From Amycolatopsis roodepoortensis (GTDB lineage Bacteria > Actinomycetota > Actinomycetes > Mycobacteriales > Pseudonocardiaceae): a stretch of DNA of 64,000 nucleotides. The notes beneath the pieces are model-generated. The model saw nothing but the letters and a program-made list of their open reading frames with translations, did not search any database and was not told the origin of the DNA. The stretch lies in the NCBI RefSeq assembly GCF_014873915.1, contig NZ_JADBEJ010000004.1, positions 992,001 through 1,056,000 on the forward strand, read 5' to 3'. Of the stretch, positions 17,379 through 29,043 are shown piece by piece. Each line of letters begins with the position of its first letter. Within the stretch, counting starts at the first letter, position 1. Made by a program: the position numbers and the translations under genes.

Positions 17379-18206
17379 GGACACCAGCGCGACCCCGATC
17401 ACCTGGGAGAAGCGGAAATCCTGCATGCCGAGCAGGAGCGAGACGGCGAGGCCGGAGACCGGCATCAGCCCGACCAGTACCCCGGCCCGGTCCGCGCCCA
17501 GTACCGAAACCGCCGAATACCAGAGCAGGAACGCGATCGCGGTGACGACGACCGTCAGGTAGCCGATCGCGATCAGCTCACGCCCGTCCGGCCACCTCCA
17601 GGCGCCGGACGGGTCGATGACCGTCCCGACGACCGCGCCGCCCGCGCCCGCGGCGAAACAGCCCCAGGTCGCGGTCGCCAACGGTCCGAGCCTCTCGAGC
17701 ACGCCGACGGCGAGCAGCGTGAAGAGCGCTTCGCACACCATCGCGAGCGCCGCGAGCACCAGTCCTTGCCAGCGCGCCGCACCGCCGCCCGACAGCACGG
17801 CGATCCCGAGGCCGGCGAGCACCGCCCCGGCCACCGGCGCGAGCGAAGGCCGCTTCCCCTTGGCCAGCGGGCCCGCCAGCGCGAGCACGAGCGGCGTGCC
17901 GCCGAGGAACGCGGCGACCAGACCGGGTTCGGCGTAGCGCTGCGCGAACAGCAGACAGGCCTGGAACCCGACCATCCCGGTCGCCGCGAGGGCGATCAGC
18001 GACGGGATGTCGCGCGCGCCCGGCAACGGCAGCGGGCGCCCGCTCAGCCGCGCCCACGCCAGGAGGAGGAGTCCCGCCAGCGCGTACCGCAGCGCCTGCC
18101 CGGTGATCACCGGGTAGGCGTCGAGCATCCCGGTCACCGGGACGGACGCGCCGACGATCAGCACCCCCAGTACGCCGATCGTCATGGCTCTTCGTTCGTT
18201 GTCCAT
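17109..18206 (-). CDS. EamA/DMT-family transporter with antisense C-terminal extension
   Basis: Drug/metabolite-type permease with about ten membrane helices in two EamA repeats (MTIGVLGVLIVGASVPVTG to VSSGVAIGLRRRKL). The transporter fold ends near residue 285. The frame then stays open for some 80 polar residues (from LGEPGALDVEVLDD) that lie entirely antisense to the SRPBCC gene and look like a shadow of it. Either the real stop has been lost, there is a frameshift, or the long overlap is genuine. Substrate unknown. Divergent from the XRE regulator at 18670. Confidence 0.8.
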   Translation of the reverse strand: MDNERRAMTIGVLGVLIVGASVPVTGMLDAYPVITGQALRYALAGLLLLAWARLSGRPLPLPGARDIPSLIALAATGMVGFQACLLFAQRYAEPGLVAAFLGGTPLVLALAGPLAKGKRPSLAPVAGAVLAGLGIAVLSGGGAARWQGLVLAALAMVCEALFTLLAVGVLERLGPLATATWGCFAAGAGGAVVGTVIDPSGAWRWPDGRELIAIGYLTVVVTAIAFLLWYSAVSVLGADRAGVLVGLMPVSGLAVSLLLGMQDFRFSQVIGVALVSSGVAIGLRRRKLGEPGALDVEVLDDVAADDRDHDRTQRPAHGDLLDEFRPAVDLGQAQHEIHDAQGNRLAKGDLAVLDQGRDRERLGDA

Positions 18207-18353
18207 GTCTTCACGATGGCCGCTTTATGGTCCATAGCGAAGAGCCATATCTTGCTGGATGGACAGGGCCATAACGAGCCGACCCGCGAAGCCTGACGTA
18301 CCCGCAACTGTCCACAAAAGACAACAGTGTCCGAATTGGGCGTTTCGAGCGAC

Positions 18354-18401
18354 GGTCGCGAGTGACAAGGATCGTTCTAACCCTCTTTGCCGCTCACGAC
18401 C
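18354..18401. repeat. Degenerate family A palindrome
   Basis: GGTCGCGAGTGACAAGGATCG and its opposite arm (TTTGCCGCTCACGACC) follow the family A layout with several substitutions, centred on the conserved TTCTAAC. It looks like an old copy. Confidence 0.6.
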
Positions 18402-18525
18402 CTCGCGAGAACCGGACATAACGCCGTAAACCGGACGTTCAGTCGGCGCACCTTGTCCTTTGTGGGCACTGCGTTCCGGGGTAGCTCTAAGACGCCGCCG
18501 CGCCCCGCTCAGCCGCCACGGCCAC

Positions 18526-18578
18526 GTCGCGAAAGCCACTTTCGGGACATCAGACGTCGCGAAAGTGGCTTTCGCGAC
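18526..18578. repeat. Family B element, copy 2 (inverse of copy 1)
   Basis: Two 23-base palindromic units (18526-18548 and 18556-18578) separated by ATCAGAC. The reverse complement equals the element at 6473-6525, including the single C/G variant in one unit, except that the central four bases of one unit are inverted. Confidence 0.85.
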
Positions 18579-18669
18579 ACGCCTCGGCCGCCACCGGCCG
18601 GGCCCCGTCATCAGCCTGGGTCTGTCAGGACCAGGCACGCACCCCCATCGATCCGGGATACTCGGCACC

Positions 18670-19512
18670 ATGACCGAGACGGCCGAACTGGGCGACTTCC
18701 TCAAGGCACGCAGGGCCGCGCTGGACCCCGCGGACCTCGGCCTGCCGACGGGGTTCAACCAGCGGCGGGTCGCCGGGCTGCGCCGCGAGGAGCTGGCGCA
18801 GCTGGCCGGGATCAGCGTCGACTACTACACGCGGCTGGAGCAGGGCCGGGCGCGCAACGTGTCCGACTCCGTCCTCGATTCGCTGAGCCGCGCGCTGCGG
18901 CTGCATCGCGACGAGGAGGCGTACCTGCGCAATCTGGCCGCCCCGAAACGCAGGCGCGTCGCACGCCCGAAAGCGCAGCGGATCCGCCCCGAACTGCAGC
19001 TGATGCTGAACGCCATCCAGTCCCCGGCGATCGTCCTCGGCCGTTACGGAGACGTACTCGCCTGGAATGCCCTGGGCGGCTCGCTCTCCATCGACTTCGC
19101 CGCGCGGCCGGCGGGTGAGCGCAACGTCCCGAAGATCTTCTTCCTCGACGAGGAGGCTCGCGCGCTGCACCCGGAGTGGGAAACCGTCGCGAAGGAGATC
19201 GTGGCGAACCTGCGCTCCGAGAGCGGGAGATATCCGGACGACCCGTACTTCGCCCAGCTTGTCGGCGAACTCTCCCTCGGCAGCGAGGAGTTCCGGAAGC
19301 TGTGGGCGAAGCACACCGTGCGCGAGAAGGCGCATGCGTGGAAGGTGATGATCAACCCGATCGTGGGTGAACTCCGGCTGCGCTACGAGACGCTGCGGTT
19401 GCCCGCCGATCCGGACCAGGCCCTGGTGATCTACACCGCCGAACCCGGCTCCGACAGCGAACGCGCGCTCCGGCTGCTCGCCAGCTGGGTCGCCGATCCC
19501 GCGCACGCCTGA
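18670..19512 (+). CDS. XRE-family regulator with MmyB-like ligand-binding domain
   Basis: 280-residue regulator. N-terminal helix-turn-helix with the MmyB-type block GFNQRRVAGLRREELAQLAG followed by ISVDYYTRLEQGRARNVSDS; then the PAS-like MmyB C-terminal domain (YGDVLAWNALGGSL, residues about 115-270) that in related proteins binds a fatty-acid-like ligand. Target genes often lie alongside; the divergent EamA transporter is a candidate, though over 460 bases of repeats separate them. ATG at 18670. Confidence 0.9.
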   Translation: MTETAELGDFLKARRAALDPADLGLPTGFNQRRVAGLRREELAQLAGISVDYYTRLEQGRARNVSDSVLDSLSRALRLHRDEEAYLRNLAAPKRRRVARPKAQRIRPELQLMLNAIQSPAIVLGRYGDVLAWNALGGSLSIDFAARPAGERNVPKIFFLDEEARALHPEWETVAKEIVANLRSESGRYPDDPYFAQLVGELSLGSEEFRKLWAKHTVREKAHAWKVMINPIVGELRLRYETLRLPADPDQALVIYTAEPGSDSERALRLLASWVADPAHA

Positions 19513-19575
19513 GCCGAGTCCGCGCCTGAGCCCGCTCGGCGCGAAACTGTCGGTGTCCGGGTCCATGATGGATCC

Positions 19576-21087
19576 ATGTTGCTCACCGAGGTGGTGACCG
19601 CGTCGGCCGAGCTGGCCGCCACGAGGTCCAGGAAGGCGAAGATCGCCACCCTGGCCGCGGTCCTGCGCGCCGCGGGCGAGCTGGAGCTGCCCGCGGTCGT
19701 CGCGTTCCTCACCGGCCAGCCGACGCAGGGCCGCATCGGCGCCGGCTGGCGGACACTGGCCGAACTGAAGACGGCCCCGGCCGCCGAGCCGTCGCTGACC
19801 GTGGCCGAGGTCGACACGGCCCTCGGCACGGTGGGGGCGGCGTCGGGTTCGGGTTCGGTGAAGCTGCGCGCGGAGACGTTGCGGGCCTTGTTCGGCAAGA
19901 TGACCAAGGACGAGCAGGACTTCCTGATCCGGCTGCTCACCGGCGAGCTGCGGCAGGGCGCGCTCGAAGGGATCATGGTGGACGCCATCGCGGCGGCGTC
20001 CGAGATCCCGGCCGAGGACGTGCGGCGGGCGTTCATGCTGTCCGGTCAGCTCCCGGTGACGGGCCTGGCCGCGATGACAGGCGGCCAGGAGCGGCTGGCG
20101 GAGTTCAAACTGGCCTTGGGCAGGCCGATCCGGCCGATGCTGGCCTCCCCGGCGGAGTCGCTGGACGAGGCGATCACCGAGCACACCGAGGCGCTCGTCG
20201 AGTACAAAATGGACGGTGCGCGGATCCAGGTCCACCGCGAAGGCGACGAGGTGCACGTCTACACACGGACGCTGCGGGAGATCACCGGCAGCGTCGGCGA
20301 GCTGGTCGATCTGGTGCGCTCCCTGCCCTGCACGTCGGTGGTGCTCGACGGTGAGACGCTGGCGCTGACCGACGAGGGCAGGCCGAGGCCGTTCCAGGAG
20401 ACGATGAGCCGGTTCGGCAGCACCCGCGACGAGCAGGTCAAGGCGCTGTTGCTGCGGCCGTACTTCTTCGACTGCCTGCACCTCGACGGCGTCGACCTGC
20501 TGGACGCTCCGCTGGCCGAGCGCAACGTCGCCCTGCGGAAGGTCGCGGGCGAGCACGTCATCCCTGGCGAGATCGCGCCCGCCTCGGCCGAGGCGGTGCT
20601 GGAGGCGGCGATGGCCGCCGGGCACGAAGGCGTGATGGTCAAGGACCTCGCGTCGCCGTACGCGGCGGGCCGCCGCGGGCGCGCGTGGCTCAAGGTGAAA
20701 CCGGTGCACACGATCGACCTGGTCGTCCTCGCCGCGGAATGGGGGCACGGCAGGCGCACCGGCACCCTGTCGAACCTGCACCTCGGCGCCCGCGACCCCG
20801 ACGGCGGGCCGCCGATCATGGTCGGCAAGACGTTCAAGGGGATGACCGACGAGCTGCTGGCCTGGCAGACGAAGACGTTCCAGGAGATCGAGACCCACCG
20901 CACGGACTGGGTGGTCCACGTACGGCCGGAGCTCGTCGTCGAGATCGAACTCGACGGGGCCCAGGTGAGCACGCGGTATCCGGGCGGGCTGGCGCTGCGC
21001 TTCGCGCGGGTCGTGCGGTACCGGCCGGACAAGGAGGCCGCCGACGCCGACACCATCGACACCGTCCGCGGCCTCCTCAAACCCTGA
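19576..21087 (+). CDS. ligB: ATP-dependent DNA ligase (LigB type)
   Basis: Joins DNA nicks with ATP. 503 residues with an N-terminal DNA-binding domain, the adenylation motif EYKMDGARIQVH with nucleophile Lys211, motif III and IV sequences (VVLDGETLA, YFFDCLHLDG), EGVMVKDL, WLKVKP, and an OB-fold C terminus. Archaeal-like LigB ligases are common accessory ligases in actinobacteria besides NAD-dependent LigA. Start at ATG 19576. Neighbours give no obvious repair operon. Confidence 0.94.
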   Translation: MLLTEVVTASAELAATRSRKAKIATLAAVLRAAGELELPAVVAFLTGQPTQGRIGAGWRTLAELKTAPAAEPSLTVAEVDTALGTVGAASGSGSVKLRAETLRALFGKMTKDEQDFLIRLLTGELRQGALEGIMVDAIAAASEIPAEDVRRAFMLSGQLPVTGLAAMTGGQERLAEFKLALGRPIRPMLASPAESLDEAITEHTEALVEYKMDGARIQVHREGDEVHVYTRTLREITGSVGELVDLVRSLPCTSVVLDGETLALTDEGRPRPFQETMSRFGSTRDEQVKALLLRPYFFDCLHLDGVDLLDAPLAERNVALRKVAGEHVIPGEIAPASAEAVLEAAMAAGHEGVMVKDLASPYAAGRRGRAWLKVKPVHTIDLVVLAAEWGHGRRTGTLSNLHLGARDPDGGPPIMVGKTFKGMTDELLAWQTKTFQEIETHRTDWVVHVRPELVVEIELDGAQVSTRYPGGLALRFARVVRYRPDKEAADADTIDTVRGLLKP

Positions 21088-21125
21088 ATCCCGCTGCAAC
21101 TACCGCATCCAGAGGACGAAACGCA

Positions 21126-21503
21126 TCAGTAGCAGCGGTCCGAAGAGATCCGGTACGTGTAGTTGTTCGACAGGTTGGACGTCACCTCGAACCGGATCTT
21201 GTGATACACCGGCGGTTCCCCGAGCACGCCGTGCTTGACCGTGCGCTCCTTGCCCGGCGCGATCGCCCCGCTCCAGAGGCCCTTGTCGAAGACGTCGTCG
21301 ATGATCTGGACGAGCATTCCCCGGTAGTCGTGGTTGTGCACGGTGATGTCGATGCTCTGCCCCGCGCTCACCTCGACGACCTTCGTCTTCCCGCCCATCA
21401 GCGGCCCGCCCTCACAGACCTTCGACGCCGCCGAAGCGGACGGTGCCATCAGCAGGGTGCCTGCCAGCGCGACCGGGACGACGGCGAACAGCTTCTTCTT
21501 CAT
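21126..21503 (-). CDS. Small secreted protein of unknown function
   Basis: 125 residues beginning MKKKLFAVVPVALAGTLLM with a clear signal peptide ending near AAPSASAAS. The mature part of about 100 residues has two cysteines (KVCEGG and the C-terminal SDRCY), which could form one disulfide linking the ends, and reads as a beta-rich domain (SIDITVHNHDYRGMLVQIID, VYHKIRFEVTSNL). Family not recognised. Its ATG overlaps the stop of the upstream secreted protein gene (ATGA), so the two are made together. Confidence 0.8.
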   Translation of the reverse strand: MKKKLFAVVPVALAGTLLMAPSASAASKVCEGGPLMGGKTKVVEVSAGQSIDITVHNHDYRGMLVQIIDDVFDKGLWSGAIAPGKERTVKHGVLGEPPVYHKIRFEVTSNLSNNYTYRISSDRCY

Positions 21504-21841
21504 CGGTTCCCCACAACGGTCTTGACGACATTGGACTGGACGGCCAGATCGAGGCCGATCTTCATGTTTCCCCCGCAATAGGCCTTCTGGCCGTTCTTGA
21601 AATGCACCGTCAGATCCCCGGCGCATTCGAACACCTTGACGTCCCAGGTGCGCGTGCCCGGCTTGAGGCAGATCGCGTCCTTCCCTGCCCGGCGCATCCA
21701 GCCGTGGTAGCCGGATTCGCAGGTAATGATCGGATCACTGCCCGAAGCGGGCGCCGGAGCCGCCTGTGCGGCGGTGGCCGGCAGGAGCGCCACGGTGAGC
21801 GCGGCCCCGGCCAATGCGGCGACCTTGACGTACGGACGCAT
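21500..21841 (-). CDS. Small secreted protein of unknown function
   Basis: 113 residues from the ATG at 21841 (MRPYVKVAALAGAALTVALL), with a signal peptide ending near AAQAAP. The mature part has four cysteines (ITCESGYHGW, AICLKPG, FECAGD, AYCGGN), consistent with two disulfides. No family recognised. An upstream in-frame ATG at 21889 is possible but would disrupt the signal peptide. Translationally coupled to the downstream secreted gene, suggesting a two-component extracellular product. Confidence 0.8.
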   Translation of the reverse strand: MRPYVKVAALAGAALTVALLPATAAQAAPAPASGSDPIITCESGYHGWMRRAGKDAICLKPGTRTWDVKVFECAGDLTVHFKNGQKAYCGGNMKIGLDLAVQSNVVKTVVGNR

Positions 21842-22021
21842 GGATTCCCTTTCCGCAAATAATGTGAGAGTGTTTCGGAAAATCCCCATCCGGAATTCCC
21901 GGACGCCGAAGACGTTAAAGGCCGCCGGAGCGCCGCCGGAAGCGATTCACGGCCGCGAAATGGCCATGGCCGAGGAATCAATGTCCACGCAGGTCAGCGT
22001 TTTGGCCATCGGCCCGGATGG

Positions 22022-22831
22022 TCAAATGACGCGGACCGAGAAGAACACCGCGCGGGTGTTCGGCAGCAGGATGCGCCCCTGTTCGTCGGCCATCTTCCAG
22101 TACACCTGGCAATGCCCGGGCGCATCGGGCGCACGCACCTCGACGGAGACGCGCACCCGCTCGCCGGGCGCGGTCTGCGGGACGGGCACGCGATCGGGCG
22201 TGCCGCATTCGCCGGGATTCCCGAACGATCCGGCGCGGACCAGATAGCGGCCGATCCATCCGACCGTTCCCGCGTTGCGGAATTCCCACGTCTTCACGAA
22301 GGTCGAGCCTGCCGCGACCTCGCTGCCGTCGGGCACGGTCACGTCGGCGACGAATTCCGACGCGTCGCCGGCCGGGGCGGCGGGCTCGGCACCGAACGGC
22401 GCGGCGAAGACGAGCACCAGCGCCGCGACCAGGACGATCGCCACGGCTCCGGCGAGGAGGAACGCCGTCCGGCGCGGCTTCACGGCGACCGGTCCGGGTC
22501 CGGCGGTCAGCGCGTCCCGCGCGCGTTCCCATTCACCGCGCCATTCGTGGCGGACCTCGTCCTCGTCACCGCCGAGCACCCCGGCGGCCAGCACGCGGAC
22601 GAACTCCCAGGTCGTCTCCCAGCTGGGCAGCCGCTCACCACGGGCGGCGGCCGAAAGCGCGGATTTCGACGCGAGCGCGCCGTACTCGTCGCGCATGCGG
22701 TCGTAGGAAGGGTCACCGGCGGCCCGTTTCAGCTCCCACAGCCGCCGCGCGAACTCGGCGACGGGTCCGCTGTCCTCCGCCGGACCCCGCGCGACCCGTC
22801 CGCGGCGTCCGGGCCTCCGCTCGACGTCCAT
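22022..22831 (-). CDS. Membrane protein with XRE-like N terminus and NBR1-Ig-like domain
   Basis: 269 residues from ATG 22831. An N-terminal helical region (residues about 20-95, FARRLWELKRAAGDPSYDRM, SALSAAARGERLPSWETTWEF) resembles the degenerate helix-turn-helix found in actinobacterial regulators. One membrane helix (about 118-142) follows. The outer C-terminal domain (about 165-269) has the NBR1/Nbr-type Ig-like pattern FVKTWEFRNAGTVGW and ends in VYWKMADEQGRILLP. Such proteins are found in actinobacteria but their role is not known to me. It lies upstream of the small secreted pair, same strand, 180 bases away. Confidence 0.82.
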   Translation of the reverse strand: MDVERRPGRRGRVARGPAEDSGPVAEFARRLWELKRAAGDPSYDRMRDEYGALASKSALSAAARGERLPSWETTWEFVRVLAAGVLGGDEDEVRHEWRGEWERARDALTAGPGPVAVKPRRTAFLLAGAVAIVLVAALVLVFAAPFGAEPAAPAGDASEFVADVTVPDGSEVAAGSTFVKTWEFRNAGTVGWIGRYLVRAGSFGNPGECGTPDRVPVPQTAPGERVRVSVEVRAPDAPGHCQVYWKMADEQGRILLPNTRAVFFSVRVI

Positions 22832-22948
22832 CGTTTCCCACGATATGACCCGATGGGCGGGAAGACCCGGCGGCATCCCGCCCCCGATCGAGTGGCGGCG
22901 CACGGTGGTGACGGGACGTCCCCACCCGATCACCCATAAAGTGGGCGA

Positions 22949-23650
22949 ATGCAGGCTTCCAAGATCGCGCGCGCCTGGTTCGGCCTGACCGCGCTGGTGG
23001 TGATCGCCGGGCTCGCCGCGCAGATCCCGGTCTCCGCGGGCACGACCGGCGGCGTCTTCCACACCCCGGCGGGGCGGGTGGCCAACCTGCTGGCCTTCTT
23101 CACCATCGACTCGAACATCCTGGTCGGCATCGGCAGCCTGCTGCTCGCGCTCGGTGTCGCGGGCCGGTCGACGCTGTTCGGCGTGCTGCGGCTCACCGGT
23201 CTCGTCGGCATCACCGTGACGGGTGTCGTCTTCCAGGTCGCGCTCGCCGATCTCTACGAACTGCACGGCTGGGCGGTGTTCGCCGACACGATGCTGCACA
23301 AGGTGTCGCCCTTGATGTGCGTCGCGGGCTGGCTGCTGTTCGGGCCGCGCGGCCAGCTGTCGTGGCGGGTCCTGTGGTGGTCGCTGCTGTATCCGCTGAT
23401 CTGGCTCGCGGTCACGCTGGTGCGCGGCGCGATCATCGGGTTCTACCCGTACCCGTTCGTCGATCCGGGCATCAACAGCTACGGCGGTGTCGCGTTCAAC
23501 TGCGTGCTGATCGGGGTGCTGTTCATCGGTCTCGCGGCGGCCGCGGTCGGCTTCGACCGCACCTTCAGCCGCCGGGATGAACCCGACGACTACTTAGCCC
23601 CGGACCCGCCGGAAAGCGTTGAGCGGATCCGCGACGCCGGCACGTACTAG
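22949..23650 (+). CDS. Pr6Pr family membrane protein
   Basis: Integral membrane protein of 233 residues with about six hydrophobic helices. Family marks are FFTIDSNILVGIGSLLLA, the helix with MLHKVSPLMC, and GFYPYPFVDPGINSYGGVAFN, which resemble the Pr6Pr/AIG1-like group. Enzymatic role not established. The last 57 bases overlap the 3' end of the convergent oxidoreductase gene, so the C-terminal tail DDYLAPDPPESVERIRD may be incidental. Confidence 0.8.
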   Translation: MQASKIARAWFGLTALVVIAGLAAQIPVSAGTTGGVFHTPAGRVANLLAFFTIDSNILVGIGSLLLALGVAGRSTLFGVLRLTGLVGITVTGVVFQVALADLYELHGWAVFADTMLHKVSPLMCVAGWLLFGPRGQLSWRVLWWSLLYPLIWLAVTLVRGAIIGFYPYPFVDPGINSYGGVAFNCVLIGVLFIGLAAAAVGFDRTFSRRDEPDDYLAPDPPESVERIRDAGTY

Positions 23651-24823
23651 CGTCCGCACCGCGCCGAGCCGCGGGTCCACCGGTTTCCCGGCGGCCACCC
23701 GGTGCATCTGCTGGGTGTGCCACTGGATCTCGAGCAGGCTGTCGGCCAGCCGGAGGCCGGTCTTCGGCGCCGTACGCCGCGCGCGCACGTCTTCGCCGTC
23801 CAGGAGCCGCCCGGGCAGTGCCGGGTCGACGATCAGCGGCCTGCCGAGACCGATGACGTCCAGCGCGCCGGAGCGCAGCGCCTCCGCCATGCCTTGCGCG
23901 CTGGTGAAGCCTCCGGTGACCATCAGCGCGACGTCGGAGACCTGCCGCGCCTTCGCGGCGTAATCGAGGAAATAGGCCTCACGGCTGAGAGTGCTCGCCT
24001 TGGCCGAACCCATCATGGCGGCCTTCTCGTAGGTGCCGCCGGAGACTTCCAGCAGGTCGATCCCCGCTTCACCCAGTTCGCGGACGACTTCGAGTGATTC
24101 CTCCTCGCTGAACCCGCCGCGCTGGAAGTCCGCGCTGTTGAGCTTGACCGCGATCGGCACCGAGTCACCGACCTCGGCACGCACACGGGCGACCACTTCC
24201 AGCAGGAACCGGCGCCGCCGGAGCGCGTCTCCGCCCCAGCCGTCGGTGCGCCGGTTCGTCAGCGGCGAAAGGAACTGCGAGACGAGATAACCGTGCGCCC
24301 CGTGGATCTGGATGCCGGCGAACCCGGCGTCGAGGACGGTCCGCGCGGCCACGCCGAACCGGTCGATGATCGCCTCGATCTCGCCGACGGTCAGCGCCCG
24401 AGGCGTCGCGAACACCGAACGGATACCGCGGTCACCGAAGGGCACCGCCGACGGCGCGACCGGCTGGCGGGACAGGAAACGCGGGCTCTGCCTGCCGGGA
24501 TGGTTGAGCTGGACCCACACCCGGCTCTCGGTCCCGTCCGCCGACCGTGCCCACGGCTCGAACGCGGTCGCGTCCGGCTCCCGGGGCACCGCGACGTTGC
24601 GCGGTTCACCCAGCGCGGTCGGATCGACCATGACGTTGCCGGTGATCAGCGTCCCGGCACCGCCTCGCGACCACGTCCGGTACAACTCGGTCAGTTCGGC
24701 GGTCGGCCGGTTGCGGCGATCGCCGAGCTGCTCGCTGAGCGCGGCCTTGGCCAGCCGGTTCGGCAGGATCGCGCCACACCGCAGTTTCAGCGGTTCGGCC
24801 AGCAGTTCCCTGGGCTCGCTCAT
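23594..24823 (-). CDS. Old Yellow Enzyme-family NADH:flavin oxidoreductase
   Basis: FMN-dependent ene-reductase-like enzyme of 409 residues. TIM-barrel motifs: LPNRLAKAALSEQLGD, VWVQLNHPGRQ, GFAGIQIHGAHGYLVSQFLS (active-site His pair), TDGWGG and VTGGFTSAQGMAEAL. Good GGGAGG site upstream of ATG 24823. The upstream gap carries palindromes (24841-24890) that are likely operators, and the HxlR gene nearby is the probable regulator. Physiological substrate unknown. Confidence 0.92.
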   Translation of the reverse strand: MSEPRELLAEPLKLRCGAILPNRLAKAALSEQLGDRRNRPTAELTELYRTWSRGGAGTLITGNVMVDPTALGEPRNVAVPREPDATAFEPWARSADGTESRVWVQLNHPGRQSPRFLSRQPVAPSAVPFGDRGIRSVFATPRALTVGEIEAIIDRFGVAARTVLDAGFAGIQIHGAHGYLVSQFLSPLTNRRTDGWGGDALRRRRFLLEVVARVRAEVGDSVPIAVKLNSADFQRGGFSEEESLEVVRELGEAGIDLLEVSGGTYEKAAMMGSAKASTLSREAYFLDYAAKARQVSDVALMVTGGFTSAQGMAEALRSGALDVIGLGRPLIVDPALPGRLLDGEDVRARRTAPKTGLRLADSLLEIQWHTQQMHRVAAGKPVDPRLGAVRTLVRAGVADPLNAFRRVRG

Positions 24824-24840
24824 CCGCGCTTCCTCCCACC

Positions 24841-24890
24841 GTTACCTACTGGGCAGTATCCCTACTCGAAGTAACATACTCGCGGTATGT
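24841..24890. promoter_or_regulatory. Candidate operator upstream of the Old Yellow Enzyme gene
   Basis: ACATAC (24874-24879) and GTATGT (24885-24890) form a 17-base palindrome, and GTTAC (24841-24845) pairs with GTAAC (24871-24875), with ACTGGGCAGT-like symmetry between. A binding site for the HxlR regulator encoded at 25264 is the simplest reading. Confidence 0.5.
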
Positions 24891-24897
24891 CGAGTAC

Positions 24898-27599
<2,702 letters not shown>

Positions 27600-27607
27600 T
27601 ACCCGGA

Positions 27608-27642
27608 GGGAGTCCTCTTGGGACTGTCCCAAGAGGACTCCC
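27608..27642. terminator. Bidirectional terminator hairpin
   Basis: A perfect 17-bp stem (GGGAGTCCTCTTGGGAC and its complement) around one T lies between the convergent guaB1 and phoH. There is no T tract, which is common for actinomycete terminators. Confidence 0.8.
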
Positions 27643-27651
27643 CGGTCCCGG

Positions 27652-29043
27652 TTATCCGTGGTCCTCCAGCATCTCCGTGACCAGCGCCGCGATCGGCGAG
27701 CGCTCGGAACGGGTCAGCGTGACATGCGCGAACAGCGGGTGACCCTTGAGTTTCTCGATCACCGCCGAAACGCCGTCGTGCCGCCCGACTCGCAGGTTGT
27801 CGCGCTGCGCGACGTCATGCGTGAGCACGACCCGCGAAGCCGTGCCGAGCCGTGAGAGCACGGTCAGGAGCACGTTGCGCTCCAAGGACTGCGCCTCGTC
27901 GACGATGACGAACGTGTCGTGCAGCGAGCGGCCGCGGATATGGGTCAGCGGAAGCACTTCGAGCATGCCGCGGTCGAAGACCTCGTCGAGGACGTCCTGG
28001 CTGACCAGCCCGCCGAGGGTGTCGAACACCGCCTGCGCCCACGGCTGCATCTTCTCGCTCTCGGAACCGGGCAGGTAACCCAGATCCTGGCCGCCGACCG
28101 CGTAGACCGGCCGGAACACGACGACCTTGCGATGCTGACGGCGTTCCATCACCGACTCCAGCCCCGCGCAGAGCGCGAGCGCCGACTTGCCCGTGCCGGC
28201 CCGTCCGCCCAGCGAGACGATGCCGACGTCGGAGTCCAGCAGCAGATCCAGCGCCACCCGCTGCTCGGCCGACCGGCCGTGCAGCCCGAACGCCTCCTTG
28301 TCACCCCGGACGAGCCGGATCCGCTTGTCCGCGGTGACCCGCCCCAGCGCGCTCGAACTGCCCGCGAGCAGCCTCAAACCGGTGTGACAGGGCAGTTCCC
28401 CGACTTCCGGCATCCCGAATTCCGCCGGATCCACGGAAGACCCGCTGAACAGCGCGTCGACCAGGGTCTGCGGGACGTCCACGTCCGCCATCCCCGTCCA
28501 GCCCGAGGGCGTCACCTCCTGCGCGCGGTACTCGTCGGCTTCGAGGCCGACGGCGCCCGCCTTGACGCGCAAGGGGATGTCCTTGGTCACCAGCGTGACC
28601 GACGCGCGTTCCGCCGCCAGGTTGAGCGCGCAGGCGAGGATGCGGTGGTCGTTGGAGTCGGTGCGGAAGCCGACCGGGAGCACCGTGGGGTCGGAGTGGT
28701 TCAACTCCACCTGCAGGGTGCCGCCGTGCTCACCGATCGGGATCGGCGCGTCGAGCCTGCCGTGCTGACGACGCAGGTCGTCGAGCATGCGGAGCGCTTC
28801 GCGCGCGAACCACCCCAGTTCGGGATGGTGACGTTTCGCCTCCAGTTCACTGATGACGACCAGCGGGAGCACGACCGCGTGTTCGGCGAAACGGGTCACC
28901 GACCAGGGGTCAGAGAGCAGGACCGACGTGTCGAGCACGTAAGTGGACCGCTGGGATTCGGGCGAGATCGAGGCTTTCTCCGGGCCAGAGGCACCGGTCG
29001 AAGAACGGCCAGAGGCCTTGCGGGGTGAACGCTGCGCAGTCAC
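27652..29043 (-). CDS. phoH: PhoH-family protein with N-terminal PIN domain (PhoH2)
   Basis: 463 residues combining a PIN ribonuclease domain (residues about 35-170; first acidic residue Asp38 in [12 protein letters not shown], and [22 protein letters not shown]) with a PhoH ATPase (Walker [12 protein letters not shown] near 280-290, Walker [13 protein letters not shown]). Mycobacterial PhoH2 is a sequence-specific RNA helicase and RNase. Start assigned to GTG 29043, preceded by GAGGGA; the frame continues 96 codons upstream without homology. No PhoAT-type antitoxin gene is apparent upstream. The 600-base gap ahead suggests a long leader. Confidence 0.93.
   Translation of the reverse strand: MTAQRSPRKASGRSSTGASGPEKASISPESQRSTYVLDTSVLLSDPWSVTRFAEHAVVLPLVVISELEAKRHHPELGWFAREALRMLDDLRRQHGRLDAPIPIGEHGGTLQVELNHSDPTVLPVGFRTDSNDHRILACALNLAAERASVTLVTKDIPLRVKAGAVGLEADEYRAQEVTPSGWTGMADVDVPQTLVDALFSGSSVDPAEFGMPEVGELPCHTGLRLLAGSSSALGRVTADKRIRLVRGDKEAFGLHGRSAEQRVALDLLLDSDVGIVSLGGRAGTGKSALALCAGLESVMERRQHRKVVVFRPVYAVGGQDLGYLPGSESEKMQPWAQAVFDTLGGLVSQDVLDEVFDRGMLEVLPLTHIRGRSLHDTFVIVDEAQSLERNVLLTVLSRLGTASRVVLTHDVAQRDNLRVGRHDGVSAVIEKLKGHPLFAHVTLTRSERSPIAALVTEMLEDHG

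Larger units (their letters stand above)
18207..18669. other. Intergenic region between the EamA gene and the XRE regulator
   Basis: 463 noncoding bases containing a degenerate family A palindrome (18354-18401) and a family B element (18526-18578). The promoters of both divergent genes must lie in the flanks. No gene is supported. Confidence 0.6.
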
